Origin: DASUFZ01 sp035541475
GTDB lineage: Bacteria > Myxococcota_A > UBA9160 > SMWR01
Direction: 5' to 3'
NCBI GenBank assembly: GCA_035541475.1
Contig: DATKND010000102.1
Span: 62,001-126,000, forward strand
DNA: 64,000 nt
In this document: positions 49,047 through 57,950 of the stretch, piece after piece
Position numbering within the stretch: position 1 is the first letter of the stretch
How the letters are laid out: each line of letters starts with the position of its first letter
Made by a program: the position numbers and the translations under genes
The notes under the pieces: model-generated
The model's input: only the letters and a program-made list of their open reading frames with translations
Told to the model about the DNA's origin: nothing
Databases searched by the model: none

Positions 49047-52000
49047 GTGGGCGCACGCGGCTGCGTCGGTCTCGGCTTCTTCCTGCTCGCGCTCGCGGCG
49101 CCTGCGCTCGCGGGCGAGCTGCTCTACGGCACCGAGGGCAACCGCATGCACCGCTTCGACGTCGACACGATCGGCAATCCGAAGCAGCTCGCCGACGTCT
49201 TCATCGAGTCGGCGGCGGACCAGCAGAACGGCATTCCCGGCCGAGGCGGCCGCGACGTCAACGGCATGATCTGTCGCTTCCCGGACGGAAGCGGTCGCAT
49301 CGTCGCCGGCGAGGACACCGGTCAGGTCGCGATCCGCCCGGGCTGGGGCGTCTTCGACGCCGACGCGAACGAGGTCGGCAAGCTCGTCACCACCTACTTC
49401 GACGATCCGACCGACGATCGTGTCGGCGAGCAGCACGGCTGCGCCTTCGACTCGCAGGGCCGCCTCTTCACGACGGCTGTCGGCATGGAGGCGCTCGGCG
49501 CGCACAACGGACAGCTGATCCTGTGGTTCCCTCCGTACGACGTGTTTCCCGGCGCGCCGGCTCCTTATCCGAACGGCGAGATCAGCACGGGGAAGTTCTG
49601 CAAGATCGACGTTGCGATCGGCAGCGCGACCGGCATGTACATCGACGCGCAGGACAACGTCTACGTCGCGTCGCCGGCGTCGTTCCAGGTGCTGAAGTTC
49701 TCGCCGCCCTTCCCGACCGGCCCCGACGCGCAGGGCGGCTGCGGGCGTCTCGACTCGACCGGCCAGCCGCTCGCCGACGCCAACCGCTCGAATCGCTCTG
49801 TCTTCATCCAGGGCACCGGCCTCGCGACCTTCACGGGCCTCGCACCCGCGAAGAACGGCAACCTATACGTCGGCCAGGTGCTCGCCGGGCGGATCGACGA
49901 GTACGACTTCGGCTCGAACCCGAATCGCGCGCCGGTGCGCAACATCGTACCGCCGCCGCCTCAGCCCGCGTCGAGCTACACCGGAACGCCTCAGGGCCTC
50001 GCGGTCGGAGCCGACGGGACGCTCTACTACGCGGACCTCGACATCCGCACCGACACGCTCTCGCCCGGAGACAACGGCCGCTTCTGGCGCGTGCGCTTCG
50101 ACGCGAAGAACAATCCGCTTCCGCCCGAGCCGATCCTCACGCGCCTCGCCTTCCCGGACGGCGTGGCGATCTTCTCCGGCGACTTCCAGGTCGACCCGAA
50201 GCGCGAGTGGCGCACCTACGCGGGCGGCCCCGAGCGAAAGTTCCATGCGGCGAACGAGTCGATCGTGACGCCGAAGAATGTCGGCCTGCTGCGCGAGCGC
50301 TGGCGCTTCCAGACCGGGTCGATCGTCACGGGCTCGCCGGCGGTGGCCGTCGAGAACCTGCCGGGCGAAGGGCCGACCCAGGTCGCCTACCTGCAGTCGT
50401 GGGACGGGATCATGCACGCGCTGCGCTTCGCCGATGGCACACAGGTCTGGAGCTTCCAGAGCGACTTCCAGCCGGGCGCGGGCTTCCCCGACGCGTCCTC
50501 GGCGCACGTCGAGAACGTGAACGGGCGCGACCTCGTGCTCTTCGGCGCCGGCGAGTGGCTCTACGCGCTCGACGCCGTGACCGGCGCGCAGGTCTGGCGC
50601 TTCGCGGCCGGGACGGGCTGCGTCGACGGACTCGGCCATCCGCCCGGACTCTGCGGCTTCGGCAACGAGCGCAACGAGGTGCTGTCGTCGCCGATCGTCG
50701 CGGACGGCAAGGTCTTCGTGGGCATGGACGTGAACGACGCGACGCTCGGCAAGGGCGGCTTCTACGCGGTGAACGTCGAGACGGGCCTGCTCGAGTGGTT
50801 CTTCGATCTCGAGTCCGGCAAGACCTGCCATACGCAGCCCGGCGACGCGATCGCGCGCTTCGACGGCTACCACAGTGAGGTCGAACTCGGGCTGCCGGTG
50901 GGCTTCCGCTCGCGCCCGGACTGCGACTTCCCGTTCTCCCGCAACGGCTGCTCCAACGTGTGGTCGTCGGCCGCGCTCGACGTGGAGCGCGGCGCGATCT
51001 TCGTCGCCTCGGGCAACTGCGACACCGACGACAACCCGTCGACCAACGCCCCGCCGCCGCCCATGCCTCCCTTCGACGAGGCGATCTTCTCGCTCGATCT
51101 CGACGGCAACGCGCGCTGGCGCTGGCGGCCGCGAGAGGTGGACAACGGGGACAAGGAGTTCGGCGCGGTGCCGAACCTGTTCACCATCGAGCGCGACGGC
51201 CACGACTACGAGGTGGTCGGGGTCGGCGCCAAGGACGGCACCTACTACGTGATCGACCGCGACGGGGTGAACCAGGAGAACGGCGTCGCCTGGAACGACG
51301 CCGACTCGTCGACGCTCCCGTACTGGCGGACGAACGTCGTCCCGGGCGGGGCCTTCGGCGGAATCCTGGCCACCGCGAGCGTGGACGACGTGCGGCGGCG
51401 CGTCTTCTTCACGACGGCGCCTGGCGACACGCAGCTCGAGGTGCTGAACCCGCAGCAGCCGACGGTGCACGCGCTCGACATGGACACGGGCGCGATTGCC
51501 TGGGAGTCGAGTCTCGTCGCCAAGGAGGACGCGAGCTTCGGACCGACGAGCTCGGTGCCCGGCCTGATGCTGGCCGGCAGCACCTTCAGCGCGACCTTGC
51601 GGGGCTTCGAGACGCAGGGTGACACCGGAGTCCGTCGCCTGTCGCGGCGGCTCTTCACCTCGCCGATCGGCATCGGCGACGCGATCGCGTCGGGCGCGGT
51701 CGTGATCAACGGCAACATCCTCGTCGGCACGGGCGTCGGCTTCCGCGGTCCGAATCCGAGCGACCCGGCCGACCAGGTCTCGCGCATCCCGTCCCCCATC
51801 GTGGCTCTGTGCATTCCCGGCCAGCCGGGCTGCTCGATCCCGCCCTGGCGGCTGTCCGATCTCGACGACGACCTCGACGTCGACGACACGGACCAGGCGA
51901 TCTTCACCGGCGCGCTCGGCAGCCACGCGGGGGACGCGGCCTTCGTCGACCGCGCGGATCTCGATCGCGACGGCGTCGTGACCTTGGCGGACTATCAGAT

Positions 52001-52127
52001 CTGGATCTCCGGGCGGCGGCAGTACCAGCTCGCGCAGGCCTGCGGACTGCTGGGCATCGAGCCCCTGATCCTCCTCGGTGTGATGCGGCTGGTGCAGCGG
52101 CGCCGCGCACGCGTGCGGTGGGAGTAG
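49047..52127 (+). CDS. secreted beta-propeller (PQQ-like) protein with C-terminal dockerin
   Basis: 1026 residues, signal peptide at the N-terminus (LLALAAPALAG). Residues about 30-390 resemble an SMP-30/NHL-type propeller (GMICRFPDGSGRIVAGED, GLAVGADGTLYYADL). About 400-910 is a PQQ/quinoprotein-like propeller with Trp-docking phrases (WRFQTGSIVTGSPAVAVEN, YALDAVTGAQVWRFAA, SLDLDGNARWRWRP). About 937-985 is a type I dockerin with two Ca-binding repeats, DLDDDLDVDDTD and DLDRDGVVTLAD. The tail is hydrophobic then basic (LILLGVMRLVQRRRAR). GTG 49047 follows GGGAGG by six bases. The next gene, three bases away, encodes a cohesin-like anchor protein. Enzyme activity is not established; a surface PQQ-type dehydrogenase is possible. 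Confidence 0.88.
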   Translation: MGARGCVGLGFFLLALAAPALAGELLYGTEGNRMHRFDVDTIGNPKQLADVFIESAADQQNGIPGRGGRDVNGMICRFPDGSGRIVAGEDTGQVAIRPGWGVFDADANEVGKLVTTYFDDPTDDRVGEQHGCAFDSQGRLFTTAVGMEALGAHNGQLILWFPPYDVFPGAPAPYPNGEISTGKFCKIDVAIGSATGMYIDAQDNVYVASPASFQVLKFSPPFPTGPDAQGGCGRLDSTGQPLADANRSNRSVFIQGTGLATFTGLAPAKNGNLYVGQVLAGRIDEYDFGSNPNRAPVRNIVPPPPQPASSYTGTPQGLAVGADGTLYYADLDIRTDTLSPGDNGRFWRVRFDAKNNPLPPEPILTRLAFPDGVAIFSGDFQVDPKREWRTYAGGPERKFHAANESIVTPKNVGLLRERWRFQTGSIVTGSPAVAVENLPGEGPTQVAYLQSWDGIMHALRFADGTQVWSFQSDFQPGAGFPDASSAHVENVNGRDLVLFGAGEWLYALDAVTGAQVWRFAAGTGCVDGLGHPPGLCGFGNERNEVLSSPIVADGKVFVGMDVNDATLGKGGFYAVNVETGLLEWFFDLESGKTCHTQPGDAIARFDGYHSEVELGLPVGFRSRPDCDFPFSRNGCSNVWSSAALDVERGAIFVASGNCDTDDNPSTNAPPPPMPPFDEAIFSLDLDGNARWRWRPREVDNGDKEFGAVPNLFTIERDGHDYEVVGVGAKDGTYYVIDRDGVNQENGVAWNDADSSTLPYWRTNVVPGGAFGGILATASVDDVRRRVFFTTAPGDTQLEVLNPQQPTVHALDMDTGAIAWESSLVAKEDASFGPTSSVPGLMLAGSTFSATLRGFETQGDTGVRRLSRRLFTSPIGIGDAIASGAVVINGNILVGTGVGFRGPNPSDPADQVSRIPSPIVALCIPGQPGCSIPPWRLSDLDDDLDVDDTDQAIFTGALGSHAGDAAFVDRADLDRDGVVTLADYQIWISGRRQYQLAQACGLLGIEPLILLGVMRLVQRRRARVRWE

Positions 52128-52130
52128 AAC

Positions 52131-52703
52131 ATGCGGACCTGGCTCGTCGCTCTCGCGCTCTGGCTCCTCGCGGCGCCGGCGCCCGCGGCCGTGATCGCCT
52201 ACGTCGTCGCGCCGGCGAGCGCCGGCCTCGGCAGTCAGTTCGACGTCGAGCTGCGCGCGACGCTCGGCGACCCGACGCTCGGCTGGGGTGTCGATCTCGG
52301 TTACGACGCGTCGAAGGTCCAGCTGGTGTCGGGCCCGACGATCGGCTCGGACTGGACCGCCGTCGCGGCGAGCGACGGCGACGGGCTCGCGGGCGTCGCC
52401 CTCGGCGCGGGCCTCACGGGCGACCACCGGCTCGCCGTGCTGCGCTTCCAGGCCATCGCGCAGGGCTCCGCGAGCTTCGTGCTCTCCGAGACCGTGTCCG
52501 ATCTCTCCGAGGGCTTCGCGCTCGACCCGACCGGCTTCGCGCAGGTCACCTATCAGGGCGCGACCGTCAACATCGTGCCCGAGCCCGCCACCGGGCTGCT
52601 CTCGGCTCTCGGCTTCGCGGGCCTGGCGGCCGCGCGACGCACGCGCGCCCGCGCGACGGCTCAGGCGAATTCGAGCTCGCGCTCCGACACGACGCGGCGG
52701 TAG
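52131..52703 (+). CDS. cohesin-like PEP-CTERM surface protein
   Basis: 190 residues. Signal peptide, then one domain (about residues 22-145) with the cohesin pattern: GLGSQFDVELRA at the start, GWGVDLGYDASKVQLVSG in the middle and FQAIAQGSASFVLSE. C-terminal PEP-CTERM: VPEPATGLL (about residue 148), a hydrophobic helix and basic RRTRARA, the sorting signal cut by exosortase. It is three bases after the dockerin-bearing gene, so this small protein is the likely surface docking partner. The C-terminus overlaps hisI tail to tail by 43 bases. Confidence 0.85.
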   Translation: MRTWLVALALWLLAAPAPAAVIAYVVAPASAGLGSQFDVELRATLGDPTLGWGVDLGYDASKVQLVSGPTIGSDWTAVAASDGDGLAGVALGAGLTGDHRLAVLRFQAIAQGSASFVLSETVSDLSEGFALDPTGFAQVTYQGATVNIVPEPATGLLSALGFAGLAAARRTRARATAQANSSSRSDTTRR

Positions 52704-53074
52704 TAGCAGCGCGCGCGCGCGCGGCCGTCGGGTCCGCGCGTGTGGCAGACGCCGCCCGTGCGCGGGCGCACGCGGTAGAGCAGCGAGTTCTGCTCGCAGT
52801 TCACGCGCACCTCGACGAGGTCGAGCCAGTCGCCCGACGTCGCGCCCTTGTGCCAGAGCTCGTCGCGCGACGTGGACCAGAGCACGGCCTGACGGCGCGC
52901 GAGCGTCTCGCGCAGCGCCTCGTCGTTGGCGTAGCCGACGAAGAGCACGTCGCCCGAGTCGGCGTGCTGGAGGACGACCGGCACGACGCGCTGCCCGCGC
53001 GTGCCGAGCTTCGCGAGCTTGTCCCAGTCGAGGCGCAGGTCGCTGCCCTCCTCGAGCTCGTTCGCAGCCGACAT
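52661..53074 (-). CDS. hisI: phosphoribosyl-AMP cyclohydrolase
   Basis: HisI of histidine biosynthesis, 137 residues. The metal-binding Asp/Cys set is visible (VNCEQNSLLYRV and GVCHTRG) together with FVGYANDEALRETLARRQAVL (given here in two parts: FVGYANDEALRETL and ARRQAVL) and LWHKGATSGDWL. ATG 53074. The C-terminus overlaps the cohesin-like gene. No other his gene is nearby, and HisE is not fused. Confidence 0.95.
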   Translation of the reverse strand: MSAANELEEGSDLRLDWDKLAKLGTRGQRVVPVVLQHADSGDVLFVGYANDEALRETLARRQAVLWSTSRDELWHKGATSGDWLDLVEVRVNCEQNSLLYRVRPRTGGVCHTRGPDGRARARCYYRRVVSERELEFA

Positions 53075-53145
53075 CGCGATCCTCCGTGCGAGGGGCGACG
53101 ATAGAGGTCGGGTAGACTGCGCGCTCCCCTCGAGCCGAGGCGCGC

Positions 53146-53802
53146 ATGAGCGAGTTTCCGAAGCATCCCGTTCCTCCCGCCGAGCTGCTCGAGCGCTGGC
53201 TCCCGCGCGCGTTCGCCGAGGCGGACCTGCCCGAGGACGTGCGCGCGAGCGCCATGCGGCTCGGGCTGCGACTCGAGGGCGCCGGCGGCGGCGAGTGGGT
53301 GCTGTCGATCGAGAAGGGCGACCTGCGCGTGAAGGCGACGGCTCGCGACGACACCGCCTTCACCTTCGTGCAGAGCGTCGACGACTGGCGCGGCGCGCTG
53401 TGGGGGGGCCGTGGCGGCGCGATCGGCAAGGCCGCGGCGGGGCTCTTCCGTCCCGGCGCGGCGAGTGCGGCCGCCGGTCCGGCGGCGATGGGCGGCGCGC
53501 CGAGCCCCGCGGCGCTCGAGCAGATGCGAAGCCTCGACGGCCTCGTGCGGATCGTCGTGCGCGGAGGGCAGGGCGGCGACTTCGCGGTCGGCTTCAAGCT
53601 CGGACCCGGCCCCATTCCGCCGCAGCCGTCGGCCACGCTCTCGCTCGACGCGAGCGACGCCGCCGCGATGGAGCGCGGAGAGCTCGATCCGCTCGCCGCC
53701 TTCATGGCCGGACGCATTCGCATCGAGGGCGACATGGGGCTCGTGATGCAGATGCAGGCGATCTCGATGCAGGCCGCGATGCAGGCGAAGAAGTCGACGT
53801 AG
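53146..53802 (+). CDS. SCP2-like sterol carrier domain protein
   Basis: 218 residues. The order of strands and helices (VLSIEKGDLRVKATARDDTA, then FKLGPGPIPPQPSATLSLDASD and FMAGRIRIEGDMGLVMQMQ) matches SCP2 lipid-binding domains, with the tail MQAISMQAAMQAKKST. The middle Ala/Gly-rich linker is longer than usual. Likely a cytoplasmic lipid or acyl-CoA carrier. Starts at ATG 53146, divergent from hisI; tRNA-Asp follows about 130 bases later, with no further gene in the gap. Confidence 0.82.
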   Translation: MSEFPKHPVPPAELLERWLPRAFAEADLPEDVRASAMRLGLRLEGAGGGEWVLSIEKGDLRVKATARDDTAFTFVQSVDDWRGALWGGRGGAIGKAAAGLFRPGAASAAAGPAAMGGAPSPAALEQMRSLDGLVRIVVRGGQGGDFAVGFKLGPGPIPPQPSATLSLDASDAAAMERGELDPLAAFMAGRIRIEGDMGLVMQMQAISMQAAMQAKKST

Positions 53803-53932
53803 GGTGCCGGCGGAGCGCGCCGCGGTCGCGTCGCGGGCCTGCCCGCGCCCCGCGGATTTGCTACTCGACAGCGCTGCCGCGGGTCCGGCCGGATTCGCGG
53901 CACCTGCCTCTGGCGAGGCGGTCGCATGGTGA

Positions 53933-54009
53933 GGGGCGGTAGTTCAATCGGTTAGAGCACCGGCCTGTCACGCCGGAAGTTGCGGGTTCGAGTCCCGTCC
54001 GCCCCGCCA
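53933..54009 (+). tRNA. tRNA-Asp (anticodon GTC)
   Basis: Acceptor GGGGCGG/CCGCCCC, anticodon stem CCGGC/GCCGG with loop CTGTCAC (anticodon GTC), T-stem GCGGG/CCCGT region with TTCGAGT, G73 and encoded CCA. 77 bases. Confidence 0.96.
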
Positions 54010-54039
54010 TTTACAGGGAGTCGGTTCTCGTTCGGTCGG

Positions 54040-54510
54040 TCAGCCCTTCTCGAGCACCTCGACCAGATCGAACGTCGACACGATGCCGACGAGCTGATCG
54101 CCCTCGCTGACGAGCACACGGTGGATCCGGTTCGCGCGCAGCAGGCGAGCGATCTCTGCGATCGACGCCTCCGGAGGCACCGAGACGACCGACTCCGTCA
54201 TCGCGTCCCCCACCCTGAGCTCGGACAGCCGGTCCTGAAAGTCCTCCGGACCGCTCGCCCAGTCGGGTCCCGAGAACTCGAGCACGTCGCGGTAATAGGT
54301 CGGGTCGGCCGTGGCGCTCTCGTGTTCCTCTCGGACCGCGCGCAGGATGTCGAGTGTCGAGATCACTCCGACCACCGTGCCATCGGCGTCCACCACCGGC
54401 GCTCCGTGGATCTCCTCCTCCACGAAGAGGCGGTGGGCGTCGAGCAGAGTCGCGTCGCGATCGATCGTGGCGACCCCGGTCTGCATCAGATCTCGGGCAC
54501 AAAGGGCCAT
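54040..54510 (-). CDS. tandem CBS-domain protein
   Basis: 156 residues, two CBS motifs: the first in TGVATIDRDATLLDAHRLFV and APVVDADGTVVGVIS, the second in SVVSVPPEASIAEIARLL and RVLVSEGDQLVGIVSTFDL. Such stand-alone pairs bind adenine nucleotides and regulate partner enzymes or channels. Overlap with the preceding broken kinase gene was avoided by choosing ATG 54510. Partner unknown; nearest candidates are the broken kinase and the envelope-sugar operon. Confidence 0.9.
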   Translation of the reverse strand: MALCARDLMQTGVATIDRDATLLDAHRLFVEEEIHGAPVVDADGTVVGVISTLDILRAVREEHESATADPTYYRDVLEFSGPDWASGPEDFQDRLSELRVGDAMTESVVSVPPEASIAEIARLLRANRIHRVLVSEGDQLVGIVSTFDLVEVLEKG

Positions 54511-54628
54511 CGGGCATCTCCTTCCATGGGGATGACCCGTGTGACTGCATTGCGCGTGCCAGGGATCGGGCGAGCGACGACGACGGTCCGCGGACCCCGC
54601 GGTTCGCAATCACCGTACTGCGAGCGCT

Positions 54629-55681
54629 CTACCGCACAGGCGACTGTCGAGGAAGGCGAAGACGGAAGGAGCTTCCGCCCGAGGGGGCTCGCGTCGGCCC
54701 AGATCCGTCCGCCGTGCGCCAGCGCGGCCAGGCGACAGAAGCTGAGACCGAGACCGCGGCCCATGTCTTCGCCGCCCGTTCCCTCGAGCCGGACGTACTT
54801 CTCGAACACCTTCGCGTGCAGCTCGGGCGGAATGCCGGGACCGTCGTCGTCGACCGCGAGCTCGACGCTCGCTTCGGGCGCCTCGCGCAGCGAAACGCGG
54901 ACCCGGCTCCTGGCGGGCGAGTAGCGGAGAGCATTGTCGAGCAGATTCTGGAGCACGCGCCGCACCAGCTCGCGATCGGCCTCGATCTCGACCGGCTCGC
55001 CCGGCAGGTCGAGATCGATTGCCTGTCCGCGCGACCGGGCCACCGTCGAGAACGCCTCGGCGACGCCGCGCGCGAGTGCGCACGGGTCGAGCGCCGCCGC
55101 TTCGAGCTCCAGGCCTCCCGCCTCGGCCTTGGCGATGTCGAGCAGGTTCGCGGCCATCCCGGGTGATCGTCTCGCCGGCGACCATCACGTTCTGCCAGTT
55201 ACGCCATTCGGTGTCGGGCAGCGCGCTTCGCGCAACCGCGGCTTCGAGGCCAGCACGATCGTGGCCGCGGGACTGCGGATGTCGTGGACCAGGAGCGCCG
55301 AGAGCGCCTCCTTCTGCCGCTGGAGGTCGAGCAGCGCTTCGTTCGTCGCGGCGAGCTCGCCGTTGGCGGAATGGAGATCGCGGGTGCGGGCAGCCACGCG
55401 CTCCTCGAGCTCCGAGTAGAGCTCGATGCTCTCGAGCGCGACAGAGGTGCTGTGGGCGAGCGCCTGGAGCAACCGCAGCTCCTCCGCGCGCACGTGGCGA
55501 GGCTCCGCCCGCTCGATCGCGTCCTCGTCCGCGTAGTGGCAGTGATCGCCGTCGCGCAACACACGAAGGTCGCGCCGTCCGCGCCGGTGAGCTCGCGCGC
55601 GGCGGAGCGCACGATCTCCATCACGCGCTCGAGCGTGCGTGCGAGTGAGAGCTCCTGGACCACCTCGACGAGTCGCTCCAT
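54629..55681 (-). pseudogene. GAF-histidine kinase, four frame breaks
   Basis: A sensor kinase that reads well only if four frame breaks are bridged. From ATG 55681, MERLVEVVQELSLARTL leads into a GAF-like domain. A break near 55562 changes to RDGDHCHYADEDAIE. The coiled coil ends in the H-box LLVHDIRSPAAT, whose His (codon at about 55284-55286) is intact. Breaks near 55222 and 55160 interrupt the linker before MAANLLDIAKAEAGGLE. The ATPase domain keeps DNALRYSP, DDGPGIP and GRGLGLSFC. A last extra G near 54682 shifts the C-terminus; in the other frame it ends SFRLRLPRQSPVR. It pairs in style with the broken LuxR gene at 60.3 kb. It may be decay or sequence error. Confidence 0.83.
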
Positions 55682-55928
55682 GCCGCGGAGATAGCAGCTG
55701 GTGGGGGACGCAACGGTACTGCGAATGGTCGGCAAGGCCATCGACATCCCACTTCGCGGCGGCGACCGTGTGGAGGGCGGCGATCTCGAAGGCGTCCCCG
55801 AACCGCCCCACCGTGTGGCGGGACCGGTCTCGGGCTCCCCAGCTCCCTCGGTGGGGGGAGTCCTGTAACCGGCCGGCTTGGCCCGGGTCGTGCTTTCGAA
55901 TGCGCGCGACGAAAGCGAGGAGCGTCGA

Positions 55929-56708
55929 GTGAAGTGGTTTCTACTCGTCGCGACCGTGCTCGTCGGAGGCATTGCACGAGCAGGCGGGGATGGCGGCACG
56001 CCGATCCTCGTCTACCACCGCTTCGGTCCGCGTGTCACGGACAGCATGACGGTGCGGACATCCGTGTTCGAGGCACAGCTCGAGCAGCTCGGCCGGGAAG
56101 GCTACACCGTCGTCCCGTTGAAGAGGCTCGTGGCCCACCTGCGCGGAGAGGAGCCGACTCTGCCGGCGCGCTCGGTGGTCGTCACCATGGACGACGCGCA
56201 CCGCTCCGTCTACACCGAGGCGCTTCCTCTGCTGCGCCGGTATCGCATTCCGGTGACGGTCTTCGTGTATCCGTCGGCGGTGTCGCGCGCGGATTACGCG
56301 ATGACCTGGGACGAGCTGAGCGAGCTCGCGTCCACGGGGCTGGTCGACATCGGTTCCCATACCTACTGGCACCCCAACTTCGCCAGAGAGAAGAAGCGGC
56401 TGTCCGAGGAGGCCTATGCGCGCCTGGTCGACGACCAGCTCCGGCGTTCGCGTTCCGTGCTGGAGAGCCACTTCGCGGCGCCAGTGGACCTGCTCGCCTG
56501 GCCCTTCGGCATCTACGACGACGAGCTGATGCGCAGGGCGGCGGACGCGGGATACGTCGCCGCCGTGACCCTCGAGCGGCGCCCTGCCAGTATGTCCGAT
56601 CCGATGCTCGCGCTTCCCCGTTATCTCGTCACCGATGCCGACCAGGGCGCGCGATTCGAGGCGCTGCTCGCGGGCGTCGGCTCGGCGCACGGTTCGGCCC
56701 CGCGGTGA
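55929..56708 (+). CDS. polysaccharide deacetylase (NodB-fold)
   Basis: 259 residues, signal peptide (FLLVATVLVGGIARA). The NodB motifs are VVVTMDDAHRSVY (Asp-Asp pair; usual form TFDDG), SHTYWHPNF (metal His pair) and LAWPFGIYDDELM. Together with LVYHRFGPR this resembles the PgaB/IcaB group that deacetylates poly-N-acetylglucosamine, but substrate is unproven. GTG 55929 follows GAGGAG. It starts a four-gene-like run of envelope sugar enzymes with the next two genes, coupled by a four-base overlap (GTGA). Confidence 0.88.
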   Translation: MKWFLLVATVLVGGIARAGGDGGTPILVYHRFGPRVTDSMTVRTSVFEAQLEQLGREGYTVVPLKRLVAHLRGEEPTLPARSVVVTMDDAHRSVYTEALPLLRRYRIPVTVFVYPSAVSRADYAMTWDELSELASTGLVDIGSHTYWHPNFAREKKRLSEEAYARLVDDQLRRSRSVLESHFAAPVDLLAWPFGIYDDELMRRAADAGYVAAVTLERRPASMSDPMLALPRYLVTDADQGARFEALLAGVGSAHGSAPR

Positions 56709-57949
56709 GAGCGCCGGGAGCGCTCGTCGCTCTGCTGATCGCGGCCTCCTCGATCTCGGCCGAGCAGATCGTGAGCGGCTCGGTGCTGGATGCGGCCACC
56801 GGACAGCCGATCGCGGGTGCGACCGTGACCTTCGCCGGTCGTGCGATCCGGACCGACGAGCGGGGCGCGTTCCAGGTCGGCGGGGAGGGCGACGCGATCG
56901 GCGTTCGCGCATCGGGCTACCGGCGCGAGTCGCTGTCGCTCCACAAGCTCGCGGACGCGGACTCCGCGATCCGCCTCGAGCCGTTCGTTCCGAAGGCGCT
57001 CTACCTGTCCGTCTACGGAATCCAGAGCCTGGCCCTGCGAACGCCGGCCCTGCGCCTCGTCGCCGAGACCGAGCTCGATGCGCTGGTGATCGACGTGAAA
57101 GGCGATCGAGGTCAGGTCTCCTTCCGGAGCAGCGTTCCCCTCGCCGCGCAGTCGGGGACGCAGGCCGTGATTGCCGAAGAGCCGAAAGCTCTGTTCGCGG
57201 GACTGAAGGCGCAGGGGATCTATCTGATCGCGCGCATCGTCGTATTCAAGGACGACCGGCTGGCGGAGGCCCGTCCCGACCTCGCCGTGAAGGGGCCCGG
57301 TGGTGCGCCATGGCGCGATCGCGAGGGACTCGGGTGGAGTGATCCCTTCCAGCGCGAGGTCCGCGACTACAACGTCGATCTCGCGGTCGAGGCGGCGAGC
57401 GACGGCTTCGACGAGATCCAGTTCGACTATGTGCGGTTCCCGGACGAGAAGGATCTCGTGTTCGCGGAATCGAACACGCGGGAAGCGCGCGTGCGCGCGA
57501 TCGACGGTTTCCTCGCCGAGGCACGGCAGAGGCTCGTCCCCTACAACGTGTTCCTGTCCGCCGACGTCTTCGGGTACGTCTGCTGGAACGTCGACGACAC
57601 CGGCATCGGACAGGAGATCGAGAGCCTCGCACCCGAGGTCGATACCGTGTCTCCCATGTTGTACCCGTCCGGTTTCCAGTTCGGGATCCCCGGCTACCGC
57701 AATCCCGTGCAGCATCCCTACGAGATCGTCTACCTCTCGCTCGCGCGGGCGAAGGAGCGGACGGGCCTGCCGGGATCGCGCTTCCGGCCCTGGCTCCAGG
57801 CCTTCCGGGACTACGCCTACGACCACCGGCCGTTCGGTGCGGACGAGATCCGCGCCCAGATCCGAGGCGCCGAGGCGGCGGGGTCCAACGGCTGGATGCT
57901 CTGGAATCCGCACAACGTCTACTCCGAGGAAGGTCTCGAGAAGAAATGA
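56705..57949 (+). CDS. putative glycoside hydrolase (DUF4015) with N-terminal regulatory domain
   Basis: 414 residues. Signal peptide, then a small carboxypeptidase-regulatory-like beta-sandwich (about residues 22-95: GSVLDAATGQPIAGATVTFA), then a TIM-barrel region (about 100-414) with AETELDALVIDVKGDRGQ, DEIQFDYVRFPDE and MLYPSGFQFG, typical of the DUF4015 glycoside-hydrolase-like family. Catalytic acids are probably the Asp/Glu of FDYVRFPDE. GTG 56705 overlaps the deacetylase stop, so the two are co-translated; they may act on the same exported polysaccharide. The next gene starts one base after its stop. Confidence 0.87.
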   Translation: MRAPGALVALLIAASSISAEQIVSGSVLDAATGQPIAGATVTFAGRAIRTDERGAFQVGGEGDAIGVRASGYRRESLSLHKLADADSAIRLEPFVPKALYLSVYGIQSLALRTPALRLVAETELDALVIDVKGDRGQVSFRSSVPLAAQSGTQAVIAEEPKALFAGLKAQGIYLIARIVVFKDDRLAEARPDLAVKGPGGAPWRDREGLGWSDPFQREVRDYNVDLAVEAASDGFDEIQFDYVRFPDEKDLVFAESNTREARVRAIDGFLAEARQRLVPYNVFLSADVFGYVCWNVDDTGIGQEIESLAPEVDTVSPMLYPSGFQFGIPGYRNPVQHPYEIVYLSLARAKERTGLPGSRFRPWLQAFRDYAYDHRPFGADEIRAQIRGAEAAGSNGWMLWNPHNVYSEEGLEKK

Positions 57950-57950
57950 G

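Noticed and set aside
49863..53927. A 1354-residue open frame on the minus strand across the propeller, cohesin and hisI genes
   Set aside because: It is antisense to genes with clear domains, is dominated by Arg/Ala/Glu/His/Asp, and shows no recognisable motif; long open shadow frames are expected at this GC content.
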